Assembly: GCA_963930655.1 (NCBI GenBank)
Contig: OZ005609.1
Span: 22,393,001-22,457,000 of the forward strand
From: Myrica gale
Lineage: Eukaryota > Streptophyta > Magnoliopsida > Fagales > Myricaceae
Reading direction: 5' to 3'
DNA length: 64,000 nucleotides
In this document: positions 1 through 11,166 of the stretch, piece by piece
Numbering within the stretch: position 1 is the stretch's first letter
Layout of the letters: the number at the start of each line of letters is the position of its first letter
Made by a program: the position numbers and the translations under genes
The notes under the pieces: generated by a model
The model's database searches: none
The model's input: only the letters and a program-made list of their open reading frames with translations
Told to the model about the DNA's origin: nothing

Positions 1-47
1 ACAACTTTTAAATGGGTATTTAAATACAAATGGTATCATTCCTCTAA

Positions 48-345
48 ATTTAAAGTCTCAACATCATTCTTTCAAATTTAAAGTCTCAACATAAAAACTG
101 AACTTACCAAAACCAAATAAATGCAAAAAAAAGAGAAACTTTTTAACTGGTCCAACCTAATAAATGCACAAAAAATACAAATATGGAAAAGAGCAACACT
201 GGTCCAAACTAGCGAATGCCAGAAAAATATACAAATGCAAAAAGAGCAAGATAGATCCAAACTAATAAATGCAGAAAAAAATATACAATGAAGAAAAGAT
301 TAACAGCGCATTTAAATTGGTCCTACGTAATAAATGCAAAAAATG
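48..345. repeat. Imperfect short tandem repeats, AT-rich
   Basis: Two copies of a phrase around TTTAAAGTCTCAACAT lie near 48-65 and 77-93. They are followed by about five imperfect copies of a 52-65 bp unit containing GGTCCAAACTAATAAATGCA, with copies near 100, 149, 201, 254 and 319. The copies have diverged by substitutions and small indels. No coding potential was recognised. Confidence 0.55.
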
Positions 346-987
346 GAGGGGAAAATTTTTAAATTTGTTCTCCTGCACAACAGAGGTGAAATGGTCTCTG
401 AGCGGCAGACTGATGACGAAGAAGTGATGCAATTTTGAATGTGAGAGAGACGGAATGAGTGGCGTGAAGAAGAAGAAGAGGCTTGTTGAAGAAGACGGCT
501 TAAACGTGTCATTTGAACTAACGTCGAAGAAAAGCCGAGTCATTTCCGTCCATCCTCATTAATTGACGTGTCGAATTTCAGACCATTAAATGTTTCTCTT
601 TAAATCCGAACCGTGTCTCTGATGATCTTTGAACTAACGTTCTTTGGACTGAATCTTTTCCGGTTGTGGATGGGAGGATTCTGATAACAAAGCGCCGATC
701 GTATGAATCTCACCCTGACAGATAGCCGCTCGTACTTGAATCTCACCTTGACAGATTCGCCATCATCACGAGAAAAATAGAACCCAGGTTCAAATGAGGT
801 AGATACATGAAATTTGATCTTTAGGCACAGTGAAAGTCGTGATAATTGCAGAACTAGAATCTGTACTAGTTGCCAGCTCCGACTGCGTAGAACGACCCCC
901 TTTTGTGAAACGACATTTTCGTTCAGGTTTCCTCACACCTGCAGCGCCCATCTGAAAAAAATCAGCCAGCCTAGGAGAGCACCTTCA
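346..987. other. Intergenic, nothing recognised
   Basis: Short open frames exist on both strands, but none resembles a known protein or has convincing splice sites. The near-repeat of TGAATCTCACC..TGACAGAT at about 704-755 is the only local structure I see. Confidence 0.4.
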
Positions 988-995
988 CTTTCTAC

Positions 996-1251
996 CAGGG
1001 CTGGCTCAACCCTTAGGCAACTTAGGCAGTTGTCTAAGGCCCCACTTTAAGCAAAAGGCCCCATAACTTAAAAAGAAAAAAATAAAAATAAAAAGCCCTT
1101 AAATGCATGATGAACAAATAAATTAAAAACAAATGAGATTTAGGCCCACTTGATTAGTAATTTTATATCTGAAAAATTATTTTTAAAATTTATATAAAAA
1201 GGCCTAATTTTTAGTATGACCTTAGGCCTCATTTTTATTGAGCCGGTCCTG
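996..1251. mobile_element. hAT-type MITE, 256 bp
   Basis: The ends are CAGGGCTGGCTCAA and TTGAGCCGGTCCTG, an inverted pair with one mismatch. The element is flanked by a perfect 8-bp direct repeat CTTTCTAC at 988-995 and 1252-1259. An 8-bp target duplication is the hallmark of hAT transposases. The interior is non-coding and repeats TTAGGC/AAGGCCC words near both ends, probably subterminal repeats. It is too short to encode a transposase, so it is non-autonomous. Confidence 0.85.
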
Positions 1252-1259
1252 CTTTCTAC

Positions 1260-1650
1260 CCATAAAAACTGTCTATAAAAATTCTAGCTTATAGACAGAG
1301 ATCATGAGGATTCTCGAGGGGAAAGAAAATGCTAGAGTAAGAGTCAATTTGTTCATCTCCAAAGTGAAAAGGGACCAAAATTAGTAGTCTTTTATTAAGT
1401 GAAGTGTAACAAATAGACATGGCCTAATTTGTTCCGGAACGCATGTTTGCAGGTAGCCTACAAGGCAGACGTACGTCCTTTATTTTAGCATACCTTGCAC
1501 ACATCTCCGTCCCCATTCCAGAACATTAAACGCGGGGAAATTAGGAAACGAATGATGTTGGAGTATTACTGGGAGTTTTATTTACAACACTTTCTTTTTT
1601 AATTGATGATCGCTTCTTTTTTTAATTCACATTGAGTGGAGTACGGCAGT
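1260..1650. other. Intergenic, nothing recognised
   Basis: AT-rich sequence without a supported gene. AATTGATGATCGCTTCT near 1601-1617 recurs almost exactly just outside the far end of the nested MITE (AATTGATGATCGACTTCT near 3036), so a short local duplication spans the insertion. Confidence 0.4.
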
Positions 1651-1658
1651 TTTATTAA

Positions 1659-3029
1659 GGATTAATTTTAGGGTAAATTGCTCCGTACGTCCCTGGGGTA
1701 TAGCGCTTTCCCAATTTCATCCTCAGGGTATGTTTTTTCCTACAAAAGACCCTGGGGTTTGGCCCTATTCCCCGAAGAGTCCTGTCGTCAACTAAATGGA
1801 CGGAAATGCACACGTTGCTGACGGCGCACACGTGGAAACTGACAGCTCGATTACCAACCAATCGCAGTGTAACACGTGTCAGTTAATAAAAAATAAAAGA
1901 TTTTTTTTAAAAAAATCAAAAATTAATAAAAAGTATTTTTTTATTATTTAAAAAAAAAAGATAGAGGAAGGATCGGATCCGATCCTTCCCCGGTGAACCT
2001 CCACCGGCCTGTGGGTATTTTGGCCGCCCAGTTCTGGGCGGCCAGCGGGGGGAGGAGAAATCCTCCCCCACCGGCGCGGCTGGGGGACCTCCCTCAGCCC
2101 CGGGCGCGCCCAGACCACCGCCCGGTGGAGGAGGGCTCCCTCCGCTGGCCGCCCATGCCTCCTCCACTGGGCGGTGGTCTGGGGCGGCTGGGGGACCTCC
2201 CCCATCCCGCGCCCGGGGTGGGGGAGGTGGCCTCCTCCCTCCGCCGGCCGGTGGAGGTTCACCGGGAAAGGATCTGATCCGATCCTTCCTCTCTCTCTCT
2301 CTTTTTTAAATAAAAAAATACTTTTTTTTTTATTAATTTTTGATTTTTTTAAAAATATCTTTTATTTTTTATTCACTGACACGTGTCACACTGCGATTGG
2401 TTGGTAATCGAGCTGTCAGTTTCCACGTATGCGCCGTCAGCCACGTGTACATTTCCGTCCATTTAGTTGACGGTAGAACTCTTCGGGGAATAGGGCCAAA
2501 CCCCAGGGTCTTTTGTAGATAAAAACATACCCTGATGATGAAATTGGGAAAGCGTTATACCCAGGGACGTACGGAGCAATTTACCCTTAATTTTACTTTG
2601 GACTCTCATGGTTTAGGAATCTCGACACTTTACGCTCTATTCTTTTAATTTTGACATATTTCACTCACGTAATTTTAGCTTACTTCGATTTGTACCTCTG
2701 CCAATTTATCCATTATTTCGAACGAAAAAATCAACCATGTACAGGACACATGTAGAACACGTGGGTGGAAAGTGTTTAAAAAATAAATATAAAAAATAGG
2801 ATGCAAAGTGTAATTAATTATTTTTTAATATTGAGAATATAATGGGTAAGTGAGTCGCGTACAGAATATGTAATTAAGATTTATGTTCATTTTAACATAT
2901 AAACAAAACAGCGTGATGCAAATCGAATAAACCCAGAACCACGTGGACGCAATGTATCAAAATTAAGAGAATATGGAGCAAAGTGTTAAACTCCCAAACC
3001 ACGTGGGTCATGCAAAGTGTAATTAACCC
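1659..3029. mobile_element. Outer MITE interrupted by a second element
   Basis: With the nested insertion at 1671-2586 and one copy of its TSD removed, the left arm (GGATTAATTTTACTTTGG, then about 2596-2700) matches the reverse complement of the right arm (about 2910-3029, ending GTGTAATTAACCC) for over 100 bp with scattered differences. An 8-bp direct repeat TTTATTAA flanks it at 1651-1658 and 3030-3037. The uninterrupted element would be about 446 bp. It has no coding sequence. The family is not certain; long inverted arms with an 8-9 bp TSD suit a Mutator-like MITE. Confidence 0.65.
1671..2586. mobile_element. Foldback (Mutator-like) MITE with GC-rich core
   Basis: The ends are GGGTAAATTGCTCCGTACG and its inverted counterpart CGTACGGAGCAATTTACCC. 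The flanking 9-bp repeat TTAATTTTA (1662-1670 and 2587-2595) is exact, as expected for Mutator-like transposition. Inverted similarity runs about 240 bp inward from each end. It continues through A/T tracts to a GC-rich core at about 1975-2280, where GGATCGGATCCGATCC-like palindromes and ACCTCCACCGGCC are mirrored, so almost the whole element could form one hairpin. Short open frames in the core are by-products of its composition. Confidence 0.85.
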
Positions 3030-3037
3030 TTTATTAA

Positions 3038-3622
3038 TTGATGATCGACTTCTCCACCATTGGATTTGCTGTGTTTTTGGTCTGTGCCCTTTTTGGTGGT
3101 GTGCAAAGAAGCATGCTAATATTTGCCATATCTCTACTCATTTGCGACAAGTTTCTGTTTGCCAAAAGCTTCTAGTTAGCATATTGCAGTTAAGATACAT
3201 ATGTGCTACAAATTCAAATTCCACGAGATTAAAATCCAAGTCATAGTAGGCTACTTGACATCAGTATATTTTTTTCTTGTTAAATATTCTATATATCTAA
3301 TCTCGTATATTTGAATGTACCGATTTGAATGAACTGATGCATTATATATTGAGTCATTACAATGACAGAAGATAAACTGCTCAATCATATTTGCTCAACT
3401 TCTTCCAAGAAAGAAAGCGAGGCCAACAGGGACAAGAATCAACCATGCATCAAGAAGAAGATGGACGTTGGAATGTGACAGAAGGACGACGGTTGACGTG
3501 GTACTGTCACCTTGTTTGAGCTATGAAGGAATTAATTTCACAGGATCGGGATTCTCTATATTTTTTTTTCTTGAATTATACCGTGCAATTTTTACAAAAA
3601 AAAAATTGCTTGAGATTGTAAT
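3038..3622. other. Intergenic, nothing recognised
   Basis: AT-rich sequence between two mobile elements. Open frames of 70-90 codons show no recognised family signature. Confidence 0.35.
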
Positions 3623-3630
3623 CTCATTTC

Positions 3631-5308
3631 TAAGGGTGAGATTTTATTCTGGTTCCGGCCTATTCCGGTACCGGAACCCATTTTAGGGAAAAACCGGAAC
3701 CCTGCGGAAATGTCGGTTTCGGTAAAAAAAAACACATCAATTAGGTGACCTGGGTCAAAACGACCCAGGTCACAAAGACAGACGACATTTCGTCCCATTT
3801 TCCCCTTCAGCCTTCGCGAAATTTCCCCCCTCCGCGCCGCCTGCCGCCAGCGAGTCGCGATAGCCTTCCCACCACTTGCTCCGGCCACCATCCCTCCCGC
3901 GGATCTCTCTCTCTGATCTCTCAGCTCTCTCTCTCTCAGATTCTCTCAGCTCTCTCCTACCCTCCCGAAATCTCTCTCTCTCCTTCTCTCTCGCGGGTTG
4001 CTGCAGCAGTTGGATTTTCGACCTTTGGTGGCCGAATCTTTCACGGTTTGTCTTTCATTTTGGTCTGTTTGATTTTGATTTTGATTTTTTTTCTTTGATT
4101 TATTTTCTATAGTTTCTTGTTTTGACTTGTCTAGCCGTATTTTGATTGGTTTAGTTTGGTTTGGTTGTCTGAAAGAGAGACTGTAGTGAAGGAAAAGAAG
4201 GGGTTTGAGCTTTGAACTTTGAATTTGAAATGCGAGAAAGAGACGCAAGCAATTATGAGGATGATGATTAGGAAGTTGCTGTAGTTAGCTGTTTCTGGTG
4301 TGGTGGTTCTAGATGGTTGGGTGTTAATTGGAATTTGGATCTTGGTAGTGTGGGCTATCTGCCTATCTCTGGTTGTAGGCATTTGGGTTTCGGTTGTGGA
4401 GTCGAATTTTCCCGCAATTGAAGGCTGCCACTTTTGTGGCTTGGGGTAGATATTATGCTGCACTGGAGGCTGTTGTTTGTGTGGCTTAAGGTTCTGGATC
4501 AAAGCATTACAATTTTAATTGCTAATGTAATTGACACAGAGCTTTTTTTGTTTCTGTTTATATACCTAATAGAAAGGATTACAACATTATGAAACTGCTT
4601 CTACATATTTCTATCTCATGGAATTCCTCTAGCATCTGTGTTCAGTGTAAATCACATTGCATTAGCAATTGAGGATTTTTTTTTTTCAAAATTCTAATCA
4701 GGATGATGATAGTGCACTTCTGCGTTTCCTGCAATTCAAGTTTGGGAAAGGACAGGAAAGTGGCCCTGAATTCTTCTATGATCCCAAGGATGCCTTACGT
4801 CTGTGCCTCAAGGAAAAGAGAATGTGTGCCTGTGTAGACATATACAACATGATGTCTATGCATGAAGAGGCTGTTGCTCTTGCACTACAGGTGAGATTTT
4901 AAATGCTATCAATTTTGTTATTCGACTTTGTTTAATTGGTATATGTTCTGTTAGTGTTTAGTTTCTGTTGTTCTTTCACTAGTTGTTCTCCCATTAGCAC
5001 TTCTTACATGCCATTTTGCATATTCTTGGGTAATTGTGTCAATGAAATGTATTAGAGTGATTCTTACATTTAAATGTGAACATGAACAAATCAGGATTGA
5101 TGCTAATAGGGGAAAAAACAGGAAAAAAGACCCCAATTTCGGCCCAAAATCCTTTAAAAAACATTTTGGGCCGAAGTTAAATTGGGCCTTTAGGCCCAGT
5201 TATGGAACCGGAATTTTCCGGTTCCATTCCGGTAAATTCCGGAATGGAAATTTCTATTCCGGTGAGTACCGGAACCGGAATGGCCATCCGTTCCGATACT
5301 CACTCTTA
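3631..5308. mobile_element. Non-autonomous hAT element carrying a VPS18 exon
   Basis: The ends are TAAGGGTGAG and CTCACTCTTA, inverted with one mismatch. A perfect 8-bp TSD CTCATTTC lies at 3623-3630 and 5309-5316. Just inside both ends are clusters of TTCCGG/CCGGAA words (about 3650-3720 and 5211-5290), including TTCCGGTACCGGAA, which look like the subterminal repeats bound by hAT transposases. The 1,678-bp interior holds a CT-rich stretch resembling a 5' UTR (about 3880-4000), intron-like DNA and one exon of VPS18 at 4702-4890. No transposase was recognised. The bounds are read directly; gene capture is inferred. Confidence 0.85.
4702..4890 (+). pseudogene. VPS18: VPS18 exon fragment captured by a transposon
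   Basis: An open 63-codon segment lies between a consensus acceptor (TTCTAATCAG before 4702) and donor (GTGAGA at 4891). It reads DDDSALLRFLQFKFGKG, then ...GPEFFYDPKDALRLCLKEK and ...MSMHEEAVALALQ, which I recognise as a conserved internal exon of plant VPS18, a core subunit of the vacuolar HOPS/CORVET tethering complexes. No neighbouring VPS18 exon (N-terminal propeller or C-terminal RING) was found. It sits inside a hAT element with a clear TSD. The frame is intact and both splice sites are usable, so it could be spliced into a chimeric transcript, but alone it cannot make a working protein. Confidence 0.8.
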
Positions 5309-5316
5309 CTCATTTC

Positions 5317-6420
5317 ACAATGGAAGAGTACAAGCGTTCAGCAATATCAGGCTCTAGGGCCGACTACAATCAATGAGGCGAAGGGCACGCAGGCCCATTA
5401 ATTTATCAATTTTTAAGGCCTTAAGGGCATCATTCCATTGGGCCTTTGAAGGCCGAAACCTAACTGACCACAAGGGCCTCATTCAACAGGGTCAAAAGTC
5501 TAACAGACCTAGCTTAGGTCTACAAACCTAGTTTAAACTATAGCCACACCACAAAAGAACGGTTTCTAACACCGAAGGAGGAGGTGATCGAGTACCTCGA
5601 TCCTGCTTACTCAAACGGTAATACAACACCAGCACCAGAAAGAGATGAGCGCACATGAGTGGTCCCCTGCAAAAGATGGCAGTGCCAGTCTTCCAGATGA
5701 TGGAGTGGTAGATCTGGAGGTGGCTGGACGATATGATTGTGTCAGAAAACATAAGCGAGGGTGTAACAAGCACTCTTCTAATTTCAAAATAATTAGTTAA
5801 GGTTGCTCTTGAAACTATTTTGATTATTATAAACCTCAGTTCATCCTGATAAGTTTTCAGTATTGTACTTTTATATAACTCATTTTTCATTCATTCTCTT
5901 TATGAAATGTTCATTTGTAAAAGTATTTTAGGCAAAATGAATGCAACAAAATTCACATCTACATCCAAAATCTCAAAAAAAAAAAACTTATACAAATACC
6001 ACTACTTTTAACACAAATTATAACAATTTTTTATACAAATTTCAATATTTTTCAAAAAAAAATCTAACAAATCTTCTATCGGTTACTTTTTCACCAAACC
6101 TCAATACTTTTTATTAAAAAATTACATTAAATCATATATCTCTACACCTTCTTACAAATTCCAATGAAAATTAAATATTTTTAAATTTTACACCAATTTT
6201 TTCTCAAAAACTTATAAAACTTCAATCTCCATAAATATTCACACGTATATCAAAAATTATAAAAATTTTACATTTTTTTATAAAACAAGGAAGGGCTATA
6301 ATTGCGAAAGTAGAAAAAGAAAAAACGACTATGGTTTGAACACCAAATATTTGTAGTATCTTCATATGAAACGGCGTCGCTTTTTGGTTTTCTTAAAAAA
6401 GAAAAAAAGAAAACCGACAC
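5317..6420. other. Intergenic, AT-rich
   Basis: No gene is recognised. 5900-6290 is strongly A/T-rich with oligo-A runs. 5370-5480 is rich in GGCC words (AAGGCC, GGGCCT) of unknown origin. From about 6360 the composition changes to GC-richer, CT-rich sequence that probably begins the AXR4 promoter and leader. Confidence 0.4.
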
Positions 6421-6429
6421 CGAGGAAAA

Positions 6430-6649
6430 CCCCAACGGCATAGAACATTCCTAAATCCCACTGACTCTCTGCATCGAAACGACGACACCGCTCTCACCAA
6501 ACGACGAAAACCCGCTAGAAAGTAGCCGTCGGAGCGTCACCGTCTCAGCTCTCTCTCAAAGCTGTCTACGTAGAGATCCCCTTTGTCAGGAGGCTTGGTT
6601 CTCTTGAAGCACCACCGACACTATTTGTTCTACAGACCCTCAAACCAGG
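6430..6649 (+). other. Probable AXR4 5' UTR exon
   Basis: A GC-richer, CT-rich stretch, including CTCAGCTCTCTCTCAAAGC, ends at a strong donor (ACCAG|GTAAAA after 6649). A matching acceptor, CCTGTTGCAG, ends at 7557, about 250 bp before the AXR4 start codon. This would place a roughly 0.9-kb intron in the 5' UTR. The exon's 5' limit cannot be set, and the assignment is inferred from composition and splice signals only. Confidence 0.4.
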
Positions 6650-7809
6650 TAAAATCGCTTTATCATCTCTCTGCTCCCAAACGCCGTCTTGTGTAAACCA
6701 GCATTTCCGTTTGTGAAGATTGTTCACGAACTTATTTTCTGAAACGCTTCACTTTTGTGGAGTTTGGTCCCAGGTCACAGATCGTCCTCGAATCCCAGAA
6801 ATGCGTCGCATTTTTTTGCGTAATCTTTTACGTAAAAGTTAAAACCTAACGGTTATTGTATATGGAGGTTCCATATCCGTCTATGCTGGTGTTCATGTTT
6901 GCATCTTATAAGATTTGTGGTAAAATTGTCTCCAAGAAATGCCAAATCTAAGTAGGACAACTATAAAGAGTAGCTTTCCAACCTTAGAATCATACTATAT
7001 ATACTACCGTAGAACCGTAGTATATATCCTTCTCTACTCTTGCAGATATGGAGTGCAAATTTTGACAAAATATCCGATTTTGTGTTTTGGTATCTTCCTT
7101 TCTGTAATTATACCCTTTTGCCTTGGACGAGAAAAACACTTCATTTTTTCTTATTGAGCTGGTTTGACTTGGACGTCTTAGTAAAGAAAATTGAGCACGA
7201 ATGTTATTGAGTAGAAAAGATAGTTTATATGTCCTTCAACAGTCACAATGAGTACGGATTATATGTTGAATTATTTGAGTAGAAAAGTAAGAGTTGAGAA
7301 GTTTTAGCATGAGAAAATTTTACGAAATAATTGATCGAGTACTGTTTGAGCTGGAATGTTTCTGAATATACATTATAATTGTGATATGGTAAATGAATTT
7401 GTTTGATGTAATTGCGAGTTTGTGCTTGGCTTAATCTGATATCGTAAATAGTGGTTAGGAAGTTTAGTTTTCATTGCCGTCCTTGATAAAAAAAGTGCTT
7501 TATTAGGTTGAATATGACGTATTAAGTCAGCCTGTTGTTTCCTGGGTCCTGTTGCAGCAAGCAGTACCATATGCCTGTCATCTTGAGATCATTCAGACGG
7601 CCTTTTGTTTTAGATCTGTTGACAGAAAGGAGGGTATATAGTGTTACATTAAAGCATTATAGAGGCAGAGGCAGAACTTGATGTTCCAAATATGAGACTG
7701 TTTGAGAGAGACGCTTTGTTTTGATTTGATTCCATTGGGAAGCTCAATTGCTGTGTAGGTTGGGGTCTCGTCGACTTGCAATTGCTTTCAAAGCTCCAAA
7801 ACCCCATCA

Positions 7810-10686
7810 ATGGCTATCATAACTGAAGAGCGGGATCAGCCCCAACACCCCAATCAATCACACTCTGAAACCCGACCTCCCAAAGTGCAGAAACCCATTT
7901 CACCTCCCTCCTCCAAATCCTCCACTCCAAACCCCTTTACCTTCTGGTTCTACTTCACTCTCTTAGTCTCCCTCACCACCCTCTTCTTGATTTCCGTCTC
8001 ATATCTAGCCCCTCGTCAAGACCCCAAGTCTTGGTTTTTAAGCCTGCCATATAATCTTCGCCAGCATTTCTCAGAGGGCCGCATTGTCAAAGTCCAAACT
8101 AGCCCGAATCAAGCGCCTATTGAGGTTTTCACTACAGAACATGGTCCTGTAGGGGCGGAAAATGTTTTACTAGTTCATGGCCTGGGTCTTAGTTCGTATT
8201 CTTTTCGTAAAGTTCTGAGCATTTTAGCTTCAAAAGGGATTCATGTGGTTGCTATTGACTTGCCTGGAAATGGGTTTTCAGATAAATCGGTGGTAGAGGT
8301 TGTTGAGGGAGGGAACGGGGTCTTAGGGAGGTTGTTGGATGTGTATGAAGAAATTCAAGAAAAGGGTTTGTTCTGGGCGTTTGATAGGGTGATTGAGACT
8401 GGGCAGATTCCTTATGAGGAAATTGGGAACCGGGTTTCAAAGAGGAACTTTGTTAAGCCAATTGAATTGAGTCCTGGTGATATTGCAAGGGTGTTGGGCC
8501 AACTGGTGGAGACCATGGGATTGGCTCCTGTACATTTGGTTTTGCATGATTCTGGTTTGGGGTACAGTGCGAATTGGGTTTCGGAGAATCCAGCATTACT
8601 GAGAAGTGTGACGCTTGTTGATACTGATTCTAAAGCAATAGGGGCATTGCCTTTGTGGGTTTTGGAAGTGCCAGTCATTAGAGAGGTTGTGTTGGGGTTT
8701 TCCTTCACATATGCACGGTTGATTAACATCTGTTGTTCAAGGGGAATTGCTGTTTTGGATGCGGAGGCACATAGAGTTCTTTTGAGGGGGAGAAATGGCA
8801 GGCAAGCAGTTGTGGGGATGGGGATGAAGTTAAATAAGAGCTTTGATCTAGCAGAGTGGGCTGGTTCAGATGGGTTAAAAGATATACCAATGCAAGTGCT
8901 TTGGTCTGGTGGTTGGTCCAAAGAATGGAGCGAAGAGGGACGTCGTGTTGCTGATGCACTTCCCCAAGCAGTTTTTATCACGCATTCTGGTGGTCGGTGG
9001 CCTCAGGTAAGGATTCACTATCTCTAGGAACTTTATTATTTTTAGTCATTTTTTGTGTGTTTAATGATACTATTAGTTAGAAATGTAGATTGTGTTTCCT
9101 TGTACTTGTCTCTGATAATAATTGGTGGATGCTTTTGACACCCCCCCCAGGGCGGCCGCCGCCTGAGAATTAGAGCAATAAGCACTCTTGCGCTCTCGAG
9201 CGGTAAGTGGTTGAGCGGGATGAGCTGCCTCGTTTTCCAGGGAAGGTATCTCTCTTGGAGTGTGCAGAATTTATCCTTAAACTCCGGAGGTCTCCATGAA
9301 GAAAGACCTTTTGGACATCGAGCTGATGCAGTAGCCAAGATTTGTTAGCTCCCCAAATCGTTTGTGGTTGCCACGTGAACTATTCAGGGAATGAACTAGT
9401 GACTGTTACTTTCTGTATTCCTCTTGTTTATATTTATTTCACAACCCATATGATTCCCCTCCCCCCCAACACACACCCAAGGTTACATTCATGGAGGTTT
9501 TTTTTCACTGTCTTGAACAGAACAGAACAGATGCCTGTGTGCAGCCTGAAAAGAAGGCATGCATTACCAATGCAGGTTGTTTGGCAATGTATGTCTCAGG
9601 AGATGTCCAATTTGTCCTTTCCATTTTTGGTGTTGTTAATAGAGTTAGGTGGAAGGGAGTGGACCTGTTGTCGGTCCACTTAACAGTTATGATTTTCTTG
9701 CCATGTCCAGGTCTCTTGTTGTCTTCAATAAAAAATGTCATTGCTTTTTCAAGTACATTTTTTATTTTCGTATATAGGTTTTGATTTCTCACTACTCTTT
9801 TTCATGAGCCAGGTAACAACCATGATATTAATATACAATATTACCTGAGAATGCCAGTCAGTAACTATCCCGGGTACCACAGGAAAGCATTTTAGTGTAT
9901 TAAATTGATTTGGGCTCACCACCGGAAGTTAAAATAGGGATTTCACTGTATTGAAAATGTAGATGGAAATGTCATGCCAATGTTAAGAAGCAGTGGACGT
10001 TTAAAATTTTAGTGAGTTAAGTCCATTGTTGCTTGTGGTTTGGTTAAGGTTGGATTGTTAATCATAAATATGAACTTTAAGTATCTAGGTTGCTTGCCAA
10101 ACTAAATCAGGATCGGGCTGGGGCCATCATCTCAATGTTCATGTTTTTCTATCTCTGATTGATCTTGCAGTCTGGGGATCCTATAATTTTGGAGTACTTT
10201 CATTATATGTCCTGGAATTGAGAGGTGTATAGCCTGTCAAGCGAGGATGAATAGTTAATTTCCCTAGGCGGTTCTCTATCATTTGTTTTATAGTTCTTGA
10301 ACCTGTGTTGTCTATATCAGATGTAAGGCATATGGTCCAGGGCAGCCCTCGCTTCCAATGTCTTTCTAGTATCATTATAAGGTTTTTGTAGCTGATTCAC
10401 AATCCAATAAGCTCTTTGTTGTGATGTTCTTTAGGAGGATGCCGCTGACAGGCTAGCTGAAAGTATTGTTCAGTTTGTGTCCTCATTACCCAAATCAATC
10501 AGAATTGTTGAGGAAGAACATATACCAGAGCATATTCAAAAGATGTTTGATGAAGCAAAAAGCACTGATCATCACCATCACCACCACCACGGTCATGGTG
10601 GCCAAGAGCACCATGACAGTCATGCTCATGTTCATGGTGCTGATGCTGGTTACATGGAAGCATACGGTCTTGGTAATGGATGGTGA
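7810..10686 (+). CDS. AXR4: AXR4, ER accessory protein for auxin carrier trafficking
   Basis: Exon 1 is 7810-9006 (399 codons, ending WPQ before GTAAGG). Exon 2 is 10435-10686 (starting EDAADRLAE after TTCTTTAG, ending GNGW-stop). The joined frame gives 482 residues. It matches Arabidopsis AXR4 in order: start MAIITEE, a Pro/Ser-rich cytosolic segment, one membrane span near residues 43-66, the motif SWFLSLP, then an alpha/beta-hydrolase fold with VHGLGLSS and AIDLPGNGFSDKS. The nucleophile elbow reads LHDSGLG, so the catalytic position is Asp-like as in epoxide hydrolases, not the usual GxSxG serine. The C-terminus is histidine-rich (seven His in a row, then HGHGG). In Arabidopsis, AXR4 is an ER protein needed for polar delivery of AUX1. 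Both splice sites are consensus and the 1.4-kb intron is phase 0. I see no lesion. Confidence 0.93.
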
Positions 10687-11146
10687 AGTTGATGCCTTTC
10701 CTTCTCTACCGATGTGCGAAAGTGATCACACTAGTGCTAGATGTTAGATCTGGGCTGGCGGATTTCCCCATTTAATGGCCTAAGTATGATATATTGATCG
10801 TTTGAACTTATTGAGGTTTTAGTATTGTCATCTAATTATCTCGGTGAGCTGAATTTTTTGTTCCCTATTCAACATGATATTGCAGAGTATCGTCCTTTCA
10901 AGCCACAGACGCTATTGGTAATATTTTGCTGCATACAATCAACAATTGCAACTGCATGAGCTAGCTAGGTTGTTTTTTGTCGTCTTGGAACCCATTGTAT
11001 CCAGCAATTGTGTTGTTGTATCAAAACACTCGGGAAGTGTTGTGTTCTTGGAACCCATTTTCTCGAAGATAGCCAACTATCCAAATTCCAAAATGTCTGA
11101 AAATATTTTCAAAGGGGATTCTTAGATCATATGTATTTTTTTTTTT

Positions 11147-11166
11147 GGGGAGGGGGGGGGGGGGGG
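11147..11166. repeat. Poly-G tract
   Basis: Nineteen G interrupted by a single A at 11151, preceded by a T run. It lies between the AXR4 and F-box/LysM genes. The true length may differ because long homopolymers are hard to sequence. Confidence 0.8.

Noticed and set aside
1948..2277. Several overlapping Pro/Gly-rich frames in the foldback core
   Set aside because: Low-complexity GC-rich palindrome read in many frames; no start context, splice sites or family.
8412..8981. 189-codon frame antisense to AXR4 exon 1
   Set aside because: It is a shadow of the conserved AXR4 coding frame on the other strand.
9130..9165. GCGGCCGC-rich patch in the AXR4 intron as a possible hAT end
   Set aside because: It resembles the GGGCGGCCGCCC patch near 24230, but no inverted partner or 8-bp TSD was found.
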